From the NCBI GenBank assembly GCA_037953745.1, contig JBAKBP010003179.1, forward strand, positions 62,001-126,000: a stretch of DNA of 64,000 bases, in the 5' to 3' direction. Shown one piece after another: positions 51,501 through 62,984 of this stretch. Numbering within the stretch: the first letter of the stretch is position 1; each line of letters starts with the position of its first letter. Under the pieces are notes generated by a model. It worked only from the letters and a program-made list of their open reading frames with translations, did no database searches and was not told where the DNA came from. The stretch is from Lithodes maja (Eukaryota; Arthropoda; Malacostraca; Decapoda; Lithodidae). A program made the position numbers and the translations under genes.

Positions 51501-51722
51501 AAGTCGATCCCCACCTGCCCGCGGTGACCTTGCAGACACCACTTTTCATTTTTTTTTTTTTTTCCATTTTCATTTTTTTCCATTGTGGTGGCACTGACGG
51601 GGACGGCGGTCTGTCCCAGGTAGTTATTTTCACGTTTTTTTAAAACTAGGGTTTTCTTTTATTTTTAATCAGATACAAAATACAGGTGTTTTTGTTTTTA
51701 ATTATTGGTTACTTCCACTGAA

Positions 51723-52960
51723 ATGGCAGCGGGCAAGCAGAGTTGTAGTTGTGGGAAGGGCCAAATCACTGGGCTGCTACTCGTGTGGTACCTATTTTCA
51801 TGTTAACTGTATAAATGTTGATGATGAGGACCTCAGAGTACTTGCAAAGAAGAAACCTGGATTTAAATGGCATTGCACTGTTTGCGATACCACCCCCCTG
51901 GCTGCAAAGGATGCAGCAATTAGTCAGCAGACCTTGGATGACCTGACGGCTGCCCTAGTTGATGAAGTGAAGACTGCCATTGTAAACGAAGTGAAGGGTG
52001 CCCTTGCTGCAGTGGCCGTGAAGATAGAGAGTATTGGTAACAGAATGGATATCCTTGAGACTAAAGTTGCTGCCCCCGACATTCCCTTGTTTGCCAAGAT
52101 AGTTCAGCAAACATTTGAAGAGACCAAAAAGGAGCCGACCAAACGCACCACTGAGGTGGTAGATGGTGGAAAGAAAAAAACTGTCTGGGACCATCAGGTC
52201 CTGGTAGTGAAGCCAAAAGACCGATCCTCCGAGCCAGTAAGCCCACCAGATACAAAGGCAATCGAGACTGCTTTGGCTTCGGTTCCGGTTAACAAGTTAA
52301 CGAACTGATTCAGGTGTACTGGTGGTACGACTTCCATCCAAGAAAGCCAAAGAAGATGCAGGAAGGGCCATCAATCAGTGTTTGGGGGTGGACAGTGCCT
52401 TCAGTGTCTCCGAACCAAAGAAGATGATGCCAAAAATGACTCTGGTAGGCATTGCTAATGATGCTGAGGATAATGAGATCATTCCCAGCATCCTCAACAA
52501 GAACCCAAGAATAAAGTCCCTGGTCGACGATGGCTTCGCTATGAATTTGCTATTCACTAAGCAAAAGAGTGATGCACACACTAAGACTGCGGTAGTAAAA
52601 ATGTCACCTGAAATACGCTCTTCCATTGTGGATGATGGCAATTCTGTGTATGTTGGACTTGTGAGATGTTGTGCATACGATCGCTTCTGGGTAACACAAT
52701 GTTACCATTGCCAGGGCTTTGGTCATACCAGTGACAGGTGTTATCTGAAAAATGAGGATCCAAAATGCAACTTCTGTGCCGGTACTCATAACTCAAAAGA
52801 CTGCACCAACAAGACTTCCCCCAAATGTATAAATTGTATGAGCTCCACATCAGTTACGGAGCCGCCAAATCATTTCGCCTCAAGTAGAAATTGTCCTTTA
52901 ATGACAGCTCAGAGAAATAAAGTTATTGAGAACACCAATTTTGTAGGTTCAAAAAACTGA
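51723..52960 (+). pseudogene. LINE ORF1: PHD-type finger and CCHC zinc knuckles, frameshifted
   Basis: RNA-binding/chaperone protein of the element. ATG at 51723 gives MAAGKQSCSCGK. A frameshift near 51765 is needed to continue into LGCYSCGTYFHVNCINV and FKWHCTVCD, together a C-x-C...C-x2-C...H-x2-C...C-x2-C PHD-like finger. A coiled-coil-like stretch follows (TKVAAPD region). A second frameshift near 52310 leads to LPSKKAKEDAGRAINQ and zinc knuckles CYHCQGFGHTSDRC and CNFCAGTHNSKDC, then CINC. The stop is at 52958-52960. Confidence 0.8.
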
Positions 52961-52965
52961 AAAAT

Positions 52966-53895
52966 GCACATGGGAGCCGGTTGAAACTGGGTCTGTTGAA
53001 TGTTCGTTCCTTGCGTAACAAAATGGATCATATTTGCGAGATCTTGGATGAACGTAACCTTGATGTATTATGTCTCACTGAGACCTGGTTGTTCGAGTCA
53101 GATCTGAATATTATCCAGGCGGCATTGCCTAAAACCCATTCCATAATAAATGTTCCTAGGCCTAGGGGAGATCATCCGGGTGGTGGAGTGGCAGTTGTCT
53201 ACTCCACATCTCTGGTGAATATCTTGCAAATAAGCCATAACCCAGCCCCTCTTTATTATGAACTGTTGGAAGTGGAAATAAAACTCCATCAACAAATTCT
53301 AAGAATGGCAGTTGTCTATAGGCCTGGCCATCGCGGCACAGATAGGGGTTTTATGGAAGAGTTTGGGCAGTTTCTCGAGGAATTTTCTGCTAAAACCGGA
53401 AGACTTTTGATATGTGGAGATTTTAATTACTGGGTTGACAGCCCTCATCTGAAGCCATTCTCTCCTGAGTTCCTTGAGTTGACTGATCAGAACAATTTTG
53501 TAAACCATGTGTCCCACCCAACTCATATCTTAGGACACACCCTTGACTTGGTTTTCTCTCCTGTGGGTTGTGGTGGTGTTTTGGATGTTGATGTTGAGAA
53601 TGCTGACCCTAATACCTCTGATCATGCTTTGATTACTTTCAGCTTTGATTTCCCTAAGCCACTCACACATGAAAAAGTAATCAGATTTAGAAATTATAAA
53701 AATGCAGACCTAAATTTGGCTAGCAGTGAAGTAAAACAGTACTTGGGAAGTATTGATACTTCCAACCTTACTTCAGATGAGCTGGTGGAGGTACATGGAA
53801 ATGCACTTAAATTAGTGTTCGATCATCACTGTCCAGAAGTAGAGAAGAAAATCATAGTACGAGATGATTCGCCCTGGTATAGCACCTCGAGTTAA
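52966..53895 (+). CDS. LINE ORF2, endonuclease part
   Basis: Apurinic-type endonuclease that nicks target DNA. Motifs: LGLLNVRSLRNKMDHI, LCLTETWL (catalytic Glu), GGGVAVVY, LLICGDFNYWVDSP, and NTSDHALITF (SDH). The upstream frame reads NAHGSRLK and overlaps the end of ORF1. The frame closes at 53893-53895 after SPWYSTSS, a frameshift, since the protein continues as PRVKFLRRARRRAEREWRK in another frame. Confidence 0.87.
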   Translation, partial: AHGSRLKLGLLNVRSLRNKMDHICEILDERNLDVLCLTETWLFESDLNIIQAALPKTHSIINVPRPRGDHPGGGVAVVYSTSLVNILQISHNPAPLYYELLEVEIKLHQQILRMAVVYRPGHRGTDRGFMEEFGQFLEEFSAKTGRLLICGDFNYWVDSPHLKPFSPEFLELTDQNNFVNHVSHPTHILGHTLDLVFSPVGCGGVLDVDVENADPNTSDHALITFSFDFPKPLTHEKVIRFRNYKNADLNLASSEVKQYLGSIDTSNLTSDELVEVHGNALKLVFDHHCPEVEKKIIVRDDSPWYSTSS

Positions 53896-54090
53896 ATTTC
53901 TTAGAAGAGCGCGTAGAAGAGCTGAACGTGAATGGCGGAAAAATAAAACAGACTCTACATGGTTGCAATATCTGTCAGCCAGAAGAGCTGTGGTCCACAA
54001 AATCAAAGATGAAAAGAAAGTGTATTATCAGGGAAAATTGACTCGTGTGGTAACGACCAGAGGAGGTTGGCTTCAATTGTAAACAGTTTA
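53864..54090 (+). pseudogene. LINE ORF2, linker between endonuclease and RT (shifted frame)
   Basis: KFLRRARRRAEREWRKNKTD and LQYLSARRAVVHKIKDEKK are the usual basic linker. A further shift near 54050-54090 leads back into the RT frame. Confidence 0.75.
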
Positions 54091-54091
54091 C

Positions 54092-55879
54092 TTGGAAAAA
54101 CAAGTCAGCTTAAGACCTTCTGTACCCGATGCCGAGTTGGCTGCCAACTTTGTGGCATTTTTTGCTGGCAAGATAACTCGCATAAGACAGGAACTGGATG
54201 ATGCTTCTGTTGGTGAAGAACTTTCAGTTGTACTCCAACCCCGACACATTCCTAATAATGTCCTCTCATCCTTTCACTCAGTAGAGGTGGACATGATCTC
54301 GTCCTACATAAGAAACCTCAATAAAACATTTTGCCCGTTGGATCCCATAAATGTTTCCAAGCTACCAAGAGTCTATGATCACACAGTTGAGTTTATTTCC
54401 AAAATAATTAATAAGTGCTTCTCTGAAGGTAGCTTCCCACATTCTGAAAAGCATGCACTACTCCGACCTACTCTAAAGAAACCTGGACTTGATGTTGAGA
54501 ACATGTTGAACTATCGTCCTGTCTCCAACCTGTCCTTCATATCAAAGATATTAGAGCGTGCAATACTTGACCAATTACAACCACTACTTCAGCAGAATGA
54601 AACTATCCCAATTTTTCAGTCTGCTTACCGACAGCATCATTCAACTGAAACAGCATTGATTAGAGTACATAATGATCTAGTTGAGAACATTTGCAATGGT
54701 GTGGCCTCACTATTGGTCTTGCTTGATCTCTCTGCGGCTTTTGACACAGTGGATCACGAGTTGTTATTGAGTGATCTTTATGATTGTGGTGTGCGTGACT
54801 CCGCTCTCTTGCTTCTTGGGTCGTACTTGTCAGGTAGATCCCAGAGTGTGATGGTAAATCAAGTGGTCTCGGACTCGACACCCCTGCAGTATGGTGTTCC
54901 GCAGGGATCAGTTTTAGGTCCTATCCTATTTATAATTTATATTAGCAGTTTGTCTCTTCTGCTTCGTGCACATGTCACCTTTCACTTTTATGCAGATGAC
55001 ACCCAGATTTATGTGAGAATCACAAATATAGTTGATATACGGAGTAAGATGGAATTGTTGATGTCTGATATCAAGAAGTGGATGAGAGCGAGAAAACTTA
55101 AACTAAATGATGGTAAAACTGATATTCTCATCATCCGAGGAAATAGAAGAGCTGATGATATAGTAGGTGCCCTCTCCATCAATGTGGGTGGATCTCAGCT
55201 GCGACCGGCCAACTCTGTTCGAAATCTGGGTGTATATGTGAACTCCCGATTAGATTTCAAAGAGCATGTAAACCAGATAGTTAAAAGTTGTTACTTGCAC
55301 ATCAGAAATCTCTATTTGGTGAAGCCATTTATAACCAGACGTTGCCTCCTGACGTTGGTTCACTAATTGGTCTTCTCTCGTGTTGATTATTGCAATGCCC
55401 TGTTGGTGGGTCTTCCAAATTATATTTTGAAGAAAGTTCAGTCTGTTCTTAACAGGGCCGCAAGACTAATTTTTGGTGTTCCACCTAGAACTCCTACTAC
55501 ATCTCTTCACATAGAACTGCACTGGCTGCCAGTAAGAGCAAGAATAGAATTTAAGTTGTGTTTGGTGACTTTTAAGGTTCTCAAATTTGGTGAGCCTAGG
55601 TACCTTGCGGAGCTGCTCAGGCGCCCACCGGCACACCATGGTGTAGTTGTGCGTCATGACAATGACCCTTTTCGTCTTGATGAACCAAGGGCTTTCCAGC
55701 AGTCTTCTTTCTTTGAGAGGTCATTCTCCTACATGGCTCCGAGGTTGTATAACAGGTTGCCGCTGTCCATGAGACAACTGAGTTCTGTTGAATGCTTCAA
55801 GAGACAACTTAAGACTTTTCTCTTTGAGAGAAGCTATGATCGTGAGAGAGGTGTCATGACAGATGGCTATAGAGTTTAG
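54092..55879 (+). pseudogene. LINE ORF2, reverse transcriptase (one in-frame stop)
   Basis: Motifs: NYRPVSNLSFISKILE, SAYRQHHSTETAL, LLVLLDLSAAFDTVDHELL (A), YGVPQGSVLGPILF (B), FHFYADDTQIYV (YADD catalytic box) and LKLNDGKTDILII. A TAA at 55364-55366 interrupts the frame, which continues in phase as LVFSRVDYCNALLVGLPNYI, ...LHIELHWLPVRARI to the stop at 55877-55879. Sequence style is CR1/L2. The stop is the only break in this part. Confidence 0.87.
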
Positions 55880-56385
55880 GCTATTTTGCCACTGCTAGTG
55901 ATTGTTAAATGTGTGTTGTATATAAGCCTTCTTTTGATGCATTGATTTTTGTTCTTTTTTCTTTCTCTTTTCGAGCGCTAGTGAATTCTTCGGAAAAATT
56001 GGCGCTTATGAGAAATAAGTAACATGCTTATTATTATTATTATTATTATGTGGCCAGCAGGGGGGGGCAAGTAAAACAGCTGGCCGTCACCTCGAGCGTC
56101 CTGGGTAAACAAACCGCGACGATCCGAAGCGACGACGGACTCCCCCCGCCGCCGATTTTCGGCCCAAACGCCCCGTTTTATTCTCGTCGAAAACCATATT
56201 TAAAAAGTTATTAGGCCTATATCGTTTTCAATACTATTACCGGACCAGAAAAAGGTGTAGCTTGGTGTTGGATGCGTGGAAACCGAAAACAAATATGTAT
56301 TAAATCCTCGGTGGTACCTGTCAAATAGGTGTCCAGTAACTAAAATCTTACCTAATCTTGACCTTAACTTCGTATAGGCTAACAG

Positions 56386-57449
56386 GAAATTAATGAAAGC
56401 AATCAGGCTGACATTTCTATAATTTGGGAAGATTCCACCAGGAAATAGGCTAGGTGTGGATATTTACAGCCAGTTTGCTCGAGGCCCTTTTGAGTTGCAG
56501 ACTGGTCAAGGATCAATATTGATAAATCTACAGTTATACTACCCCTATTTTGTCGCTATTCTGTTGGTACTAATGGGTTAATATTATTAGTAGTAGACTT
56601 AATATGGTTTGATGATGCGCGGAAATGTATATTTGACTTGAAATAGATACATTGAAGTATTGCAAACCCATAAACAGGGAACGTGAGCAGGGTTTAGACC
56701 GTCGCGCACCCATAAACAGGGAACGTGAGGGGGAGTTTAGACCGTCGCGGAAACAGGTTACTTTTCGGTTAGGTTAGGTTAAGTTAGGTTAGGTTAGGTT
56801 AGGCTAGGCTAATGTTAAAAATACTAAAATGCGACAGTCCTTAGTATTAAACAACACTGTATATCAAATAAAAAAATAAAAACAACAACAAATTACCTGA
56901 AAAACTCGTATCTGGTTGGTGATAATTTTTTATCAAAATAAGTTTTTTTCCAGTTTCCGCATCTGCTGAACCATTCAAAAACACGCTAAAAGGCGTGTTT
57001 TGAAGGGGGGAGGTGGGGGAGGGGTAGTATAACTGTAGATTTACCTCAATATTATTGTCAAGTTCGTTGGCGTTGGTTCATAGGCTAAGATATTTTTGTG
57101 ATGTAGGCTAGTAATTCGGGCATAGCCTATCGCATGTTCGCCATCACGTCCTCGTCACCCCCATGATCGACTTACTGTCATTAGCCTAGGCCACATATCT
57201 TGCGGCAGCGTTCAATAGTACTAGCCTAACAGCAGCCTTATTTACAATGGTTTTCTTTTGGGTAACGTTCAACAACAACAAGGCTACATAGGCCTAGGCT
57301 ACCATGTTTTTTCTTAAAGGAATATAGTGTTTCATATTTGTTTTGCCTGGTTTGAGTGGAGGATTTGCATAAACTTCCCCATTATCTATCAATCTGAAGA
57401 TACAGCGTCAAATGGCGCCATTTATTGGGTGAATTGCACTTTTACAGTA
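56386..57449. other. Interval with a second inverted pair and TTAGG repeats
   Basis: AAATCTACAGTTATACTACC (56526-56545) is the complement of GGTAGTATAACTGTAGATTT (57024-57043), bounding about 520 bp that contains the TTAGG array. No gene was seen. Confidence 0.6.
56766..56806. repeat. Interstitial TTAGG array
   Basis: About six TTAGG-type units with one AAGTTAGG variant, ending GGCTAGGCTA. It matches the arthropod telomere unit. Confidence 0.85.
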
Positions 57450-57645
57450 GGTAAGGGAAATTGGGCAAGAATGTAGTTACCGGGTGTACCCCATCATGAT
57501 ACCATCTATTTTGACTGCCTTTGGATACAAAAATACATTACCCTAACCAAACAACCTAACCTAACCTAGTATTAGGCCTATAGATGATTTATGTTGTATG
57601 TCGGTAGTGGTACACCCGGTAACTACATCCTTCCCGGAAATTGTG
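57450..57645. mobile_element. Small foldback MITE
   Basis: ATGTAGTTACCGGGTGTACC (57471-57490) and GGTACACCCGGTAACTACAT (57609-57628) are exact complements; flanking AAATTGGGCAAGA and TCCTTCCCGGAAATT extend the arms loosely. Confidence 0.85.
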
Positions 57646-57996
57646 GGGTAGCCTAAATTGGATAGCCTACACGATGGGTTGAGAAGGGGCGTTGCCCCCT
57701 CTCAGTAGCACACTACTTAGTCTGTACAGTATATACATTAATAATCTATCTATCTATCTCTATCTATATGCTCAGGCCCAATCCCCATTTTGGGGGTAGC
57801 CGACTCAAGACAGAGCAGTATATTAATAATATACAGTACTGTAATGCACTGAGTCAAGTGCGTACCGGACGGGTGACGCCGCTGATGCGGGTCCCGTTAG
57901 CTCGGACTCAAAATGGCGTTTCCTGGTTTTGATGGACATTTAGCCTTAGTTTTCCGGGAAAGTGAGCGCGTCGTCCGACACTGTCGGATAAATCTC

Positions 57997-58122
57997 GGAA
58001 AAATGTGAGATATCTATCTATCTATTGCCTGACGCCGTGATCCCCGAAGGGGTGGCCACGAACGAACCGCCCCCATGCACCTCTGTCCCCAGTCAGTCGA
58101 CAACCCCTCCCCCCAACAAATT
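57997..58122 (-). mobile_element. SINE family C, 3' part
   Basis: TCTATCTATCTATTGCCTGA to CCCCCATGCACCTCTGTCCC is almost identical to 1484-1580. Confidence 0.75.
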
Positions 58123-58404
58123 TTGTTTACGGTTATGACTGACATTATTTGCCCTTAGTTTTCCGAAAACTGAGAACGTCGTCCGACACTGTTAGAGAGT
58201 GTCGGAAAAATCTCTGAAAAGTCCGGCAAATAGGAGGACTTGTCCGACATGCCAATCCAGCTAGTACGGGTTTCCGACCTCGAGGTCCAAGGTAGAGAGG
58301 GTTTACTGTATTATATCCCACGGACGATGGTCGGTACCAAACAATTAACCAAACGGCAAATGGCCAAAACAATGGTATTTCTTGATAATTTAAATTAATT
58401 TTCT

Positions 58405-58496
58405 GTCATGGTAGCGTAATGCTTAAATGTACGGAATTTCGGTGTGTGTATCCTAGGCTCAAGTCCTTGGAGTGCCACATGTATTTATTGATTACA
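58405..58496 (+). mobile_element. tRNA-like SINE (family B)
   Basis: CATGGTAGCGTAATGCTTAA, CGGAATTTCGGTGTGTGTAT and CCTAGGCTCAAGTCCTTGG. Confidence 0.6.
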
Positions 58497-58500
58497 TTAA

Positions 58501-58979
58501 CCCTCCGACCCCGGCTATATATTATATATATATTCCTCGAAATCCGGGTGTTTTGGCCGAAAAACGTCTAGGCTAGGCTACCGTATATTCGTTAATCAGA
58601 CTGCTTCCCGCATTCCCGCGCATCCCCAAGCGTAGCTGTGTTATTTACCTGTAAAATGGCCTTAAGTAGAGCTCTCTAAGTCAACTGGGTGAGCTGTGAT
58701 GATGATTTCATTGGAGATAACTTTATGGCCAAACCAGCCACTTTACACCACTTTTCGATACTGAACAACAACATACAGGCACACACGAACAAGCGACGCT
58801 CTCCTTCTTGTGGCCGGAGATGCGGAGCGTCGGTCCAGCCGGCTGTTGTTTACATGCGTCGGACCGACGCCTCGCACACGAAGCTCACAGGCTTTCAAGC
58901 AATGGTACAATGTTGTACCACCCGGGTTCCTGGGGCCAAAAAAAAATGGTACACGTGTGTACCAACCGGGTTTGAAGGG
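58501..58979. mobile_element. TTAA MITE (family I)
   Basis: TTAA at 58497-58500 and 58980-58983. Ends CCCTCCGACCCCGG and CCGGGTTTGAAGGG. Shares GAAAAACGTCTAGGC, AGAGCTCT and AAGTCAACTGG blocks with 60712-61192. Confidence 0.8.
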
Positions 58980-59174
58980 TTAATTGAGTTTAGAAGTAAA
59001 GTTGGTTGGTGAAAAAATATGAATTCCTTTTCATGATCAACAATATTGTTGCTGTTTAACACCCTGCTATTTACCATAATTGAACAAAACCGCGGGTAGA
59101 ATGTAGAGTTCGGGCATACCGGTAACCTTGTTTACACTACGCGGAGCGGCGGCGGACGCTTGCCATCATGTTCC

Positions 59175-59430
59175 CTTCTATTTTGACTGTCTTTGGATAC
59201 AATAATACGCCCCCCCTCACCACCCCATGACATATTGTCTTTGGATACAATAATACGCCCCCCCTCACCACCCCATGACATATTGTCTTTGGATACAATA
59301 ATACGCCCCCCCTCACCACCCCATGACATATTGTCTTTGGATACAATAATACGCCCCCCCTCACCACCCCATGACATATTGTCTTTGGATACAATAATAC
59401 GCCCCCCCTCACCACCCCATGACATATTGT
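59175..59430. repeat. 48-bp minisatellite, about five copies
   Basis: Unit GTCTTTGGATACAATAATAC plus GCCCCCCCTCACCACCCC and ATGACATATT. Units look identical. Because 48 is a multiple of 3 both strands stay open (MDTIIRPPSPPHDILSL one way), but there is no sign of a gene. Confidence 0.95.
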
Positions 59431-59639
59431 CATCATCATATACTGTATATTGCCAGCAGGGGCAAATAATCGTCAAAATAGACACGAACTTAACCGCGGC
59501 GATCGACCTTGTGTAAACATGACGACTGTACGCCCGGACACTACATCCATCCCCAAACCGCTTGGTGAACTTCACATTAATTATGTTATGCTTTATTTAC
59601 CAGCATTTTAATGTAGGGTGTAGGTATAAAGAGTATTAG

Positions 59640-59822
59640 CGAGGATATGCGTACAAGTAGACTGGGATGGTATGGACATGTGGAGAAAATGGATGAACAA
59701 AATTGGGTGAAAAAATGCAGGTCTGTGATTGTGGAGAGAGCTGCACCAAGGGGTGGACCAAGGAAGACCTGGGATCGGACTATACGTGCCTATCTCAAAT
59801 CCAAAAACTTGACAAGTGAAGC
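59640..59822 (+). pseudogene. RTE-type LINE C-terminal fragment
   Basis: SRLGWYGHVEKMDEQNWVKK then CRSVIVERAAPRGGPRKTW and LKSKNLTSEAAL match the end of RTE-like ORFs and the copy at 43893-44100. It keeps the GHV box that copy has lost. Confidence 0.8.
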
Positions 59823-60151
59823 AGCCCTGTGCCCCTCAGCAATTATGAAGAGAAAGTTGAGGGGCAAAGGAAAAATGTGACGCTTTGGCTTCCAATCTTG
59901 GTAGATTGGGAGGTCAATCCACGGAAGACACGCCGTCACTTGAGATCTAGAAAATATATAAGTAAAAGGAACAGTCAAAGTAAGCTATGAGTATGGCAGA
60001 GATCGCTCAGTTCTCACTCTGATAGACCAGCCCATCACCACATGACTAGAACCCAATCCTCTCAGCATCAGCTAGGAAAGGCCCTAGAAAGCCGCCTTTG
60101 GCGGGGGGGATAGCTCCCCTATTTCAACCCCCTTCGGGGTTGGGCACCCGC
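59823..60151 (-). mobile_element. LINE-tailed SINE, 3'-truncated copy fused to the RTE fragment
   Basis: Matches 37880-38213 but lacks the (AAC)n end. It begins at a GCAGCCCTG shared by both elements. Confidence 0.8.
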
Positions 60152-60195
60152 TATGGAATGTTGACTATAAAAGCTCTCGTGTGATACCGGCTTAA

Positions 60196-60423
60196 CCCTC
60201 TCGTTATCCTGTGGACGCTGGGGATGCCGATTAGCATTCACAAATAGAGTTCTCTCAATCTTATAAATTACCTCTCCAAAATTAGTTTTCTGCCCACAAC
60301 TAACTCAAAGACAACTGCAGAGGTTGAAGTAACTAAACTAAAGGTTTCTAAATACCCCTGATGGTAACAAAGGCTTTAAAGTATCCCTAATAGGCTCAAA
60401 ATCGCACCATATGTCGGAGAGGG
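60196..60423. mobile_element. TTAA MITE (family F)
   Basis: TTAA at 60192-60195 and 60424-60427, ends CCCTCTCG and GGAGAGGG. Confidence 0.85.
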
Positions 60424-60711
60424 TTAAAAATTAAAATGCTGTTATGTTATCCCAGGTTATTTGTATCCAGTCTAGTCAATTATGTGGAGTTTGTATTTAT
60501 AATAGTTGTTGTTTGCAGATTGATAGAGAGCAGCGATGTGACCCAGCAGCAGTACTGCGGCCGCTGTATATAGAGGCGCACCAAGGAGCAGTATTTGTGG
60601 CCGCAGTACCGGGTGATTCTGAGTGAAAAACCCAGCCAACATTGTGCATATGGTCAACAAAAAACCTTATGGATGCAAGGTGAGTGCTGGGCTTGTAAAT
60701 GATTACCTTAA

Positions 60712-61192
60712 CCCTTCCTCCCCAGGCTGTCTTACCCAATTACGGTCGCCCCTACCCGGGCGAAATGGCTGAAAAACATCTAGGCCTAGGCTACCATATT
60801 TATGTTTATTTTCTCTGCTAGAACTTTCCCACTCATCTATAATCGTAGTGCGGTTTTCATTCTGTATTTTGGCATTGAGTAGAGCTCTGTAAGTCAACTG
60901 GTTCAGTTGTGATGACAATTTCAGTGGAGCCAATATTGCAGAGATGTTGCCAATATGGGGGCTTTTCAGACACTAATTTCGTCATGACGTCAGAACAATA
61001 ACATTGAGGAGTCTTCTCCTTCTTGTTTTCGGAGGTGCGGTGACGAACGCTTGGGTTTGTTGACATACGTCGTACGCACAGCGTTCAGACCAAGCTTAAT
61101 TAGGCTATTAAGCTCATGCCTTAGATAAGGCATACCGGGTAGCGGCCCTTCTTTCGTACTGTCCTTACCTAAGGCAGACCGGGTAGGAAGGG
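60712..61192. mobile_element. TTAA MITE (family I)
   Basis: TTAA at 60708-60711 and 61193-61196, ends CCCTTCCTCCCC and GGTAGGAAGGG. Confidence 0.8.
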
Positions 61193-61614
61193 TTAAAATG
61201 GCCTAACTTTGGTCAAGGGGTTATACTTTGGACATTTCTGGAAACAAATTATACATAGCGATTTTGATCAGGGGCGCGTTCAAGAGCAAGACTTCAGACG
61301 CTACAGTTTCCGTAGTGCGAATTGGGGCCTATTGAACGATTTCGAAGCCTCTTCCGCACTACGTAAACACACTGGGTGGTTGCCATGGTTACGTTATGCT
61401 AGGGTATTTATCCTGTAATATCCATACGTATTTAGGCCTAAAGCTATTAAATTATAGCGTCTCATTGGCCTGAAATACATATTAATATTTATTAGTAACC
61501 ACATTTTTTGTATTACATTCTACAATAAAGTATATATGAAAGAAAGCAAATTCGTTCATAAAATTTGTCATATACTGTATTATTTTCGTCCGCCACTTCA
61601 ATACATGCGGATCC

Positions 61615-61795
61615 TCTACGCCTCTTATCAGATTAACAGATTAACTTGCTCATGTAGTAATGTACACCCTATGTGGTGGATTGTGTTCTTTTATTTAATA
61701 ATTTTCATTTTAGTAAGCGTTGTTTCCACAAAGCGATTTTGATAATTTAATTTGACTTTATATTGTCCTTGTCCCAATTTTGGTTTAAGAATATA
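61615..61795 (-). repeat. Dispersed repeat A, long form, split by a CR1 fragment
   Basis: Complement of 3968-4150. It resumes at about 62618-62655 after the CR1-like piece, so the CR1 inserted in it. Confidence 0.8.
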
Positions 61796-62617
61796 ACATA
61801 AGAAAATGGGAGTCTGCAGAAAGCCGATTGGCCTAAGCAAGGCAGATCCCTGTCCCACACAACCCCAGTTCAATTTCAAAGCCCAATTATAGGCTCAACA
61901 CTCTAATACCCTGAGGATCATCTTACCAAAACGGTTAGAGATTAACGCAGGATTATGGGGGTATGCAACCCCAACCCGGCTGATCCCCCTTCACACCCAA
62001 CCCTTCTCGTCCATTTGCTTATCCAATTTTATCTTAAAGCTCCCTACCATTTTAGACCCCACTATAGCACTTGGTAGTCCATTCCACCCATCTACAACTC
62101 TGTTACCAAACCAATATTTGCCTATATCTTTTCTGAAACTAAATTTATCTAATTTGAAACCATTGGTACGAGTTCTTTTGCTATCACTGAGCTTTAGTAC
62201 ATTTGTCATATCCCCTTTGTTAATCCCACTAACCCACTTGAACACCTCTATCATATCCCCTCTAACTCTGCGTCTCTCTAACGAATGTAAACCTAATTTC
62301 TTCAACCTTTCTTCATACGAAAGATTTCTAATATTATGGATCATTTTTGTCATTCTACGCTGTACTCTCTCCAATGAATCTATGTCCATTCTGTAATAAG
62401 GACACCAAAATTGGACAGCATAATCCATATGGGGTCTCACTAATGACAAGTAAAGTTTTAAGATAACATCAGCAGTTCTGTTACACTCCTAGAGATGAAC
62501 CCGAGAATCCTGTTTGCCTTATTACGAACGCTTATACACTGTTTTCTAGGCTTCAAATCATTGCTAACAAACACACCTAGATCTTTCTCACAGTCTGAAT
62601 TTTCTAATTCTAAATTA
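61796..62617 (-). pseudogene. CR1-like LINE, 3' end
   Basis: Minus-strand peptides LENSDCEKDLGVFVSNDLK, NKANRILGFISRSV and, after a shift, SLVRPHMDYAVQFWCPYY, LERVQRRMTKMIHNIRNLSY, RRVRGDMIEVFKW and DGWNGLPSAIV. This is the region after the catalytic core of CR1-type RTs. It is 5'-truncated and frameshifted near 62455. Confidence 0.82.
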
Positions 62618-62984
62618 GCTAGTTTGTTTAGTTTGCAAGTTTTACATTTTAATCGAAACATAAAGCTGTATATTTGTATCAATATTTTGATCGAAAATTT
62701 AATCTAAATGTTTTAAAGTAAATAATAACACATACTAATATGAATATTCAATATTTTTAAATGATTTGATGTGCACATGGTCGAGAGGAATTCGTCTGCT
62801 AGAGCTAAAGACGAATTCTAAAGAGGTATTGTCTGTGCACCTCACGGCGTCACTCCTCAAAAGGCTGTGCGCTTGATGAGCAACCGTAAGCGACCGTATG
62901 CGCGCCCAATGTCGTTCAGTAAGCCTGTAGCGCCAACCGGCCGCTAAAATTAGTGCTATTGAACGCACTCCAGTTCTTTTGCAT

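Larger units (their letters stand above)
51317..56048 (+). mobile_element. Full-length CR1/L2-type LINE with U4 snRNA-like 5' end
   Basis: The 5' end at 51317 is U4-like; then a structured 5' leader, ORF1 (PHD finger plus CCHC knuckles), ORF2 (endonuclease plus reverse transcriptase) and a (TTA)n 3' tail (56026-56048). It carries several frameshifts and one in-frame stop, so it is not active as assembled. No target-site duplication was evident. Confidence 0.85.
50885..56385. mobile_element. Palindromic element with ~150-bp inverted arms, host of the LINE
   Basis: Left arm 50885-51035 and right arm 56244-56385 are inverted (TTACTGGACACCTATTTGAC, TTTCCACGCATCCAACACCA and AGCTACACC versus complements). 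Between arms and LINE lie short unrelated flanks. Either a foldback element received the LINE or the LINE is its cargo. Confidence 0.75.

Noticed and set aside
59132..59575. Tandem-repeat protein (repeating MSWGGEGGRIIVSKD or PPSPPHDILSL)
   Set aside because: A 48-bp minisatellite stays open on both strands by arithmetic; no start context, splice sites or domain.
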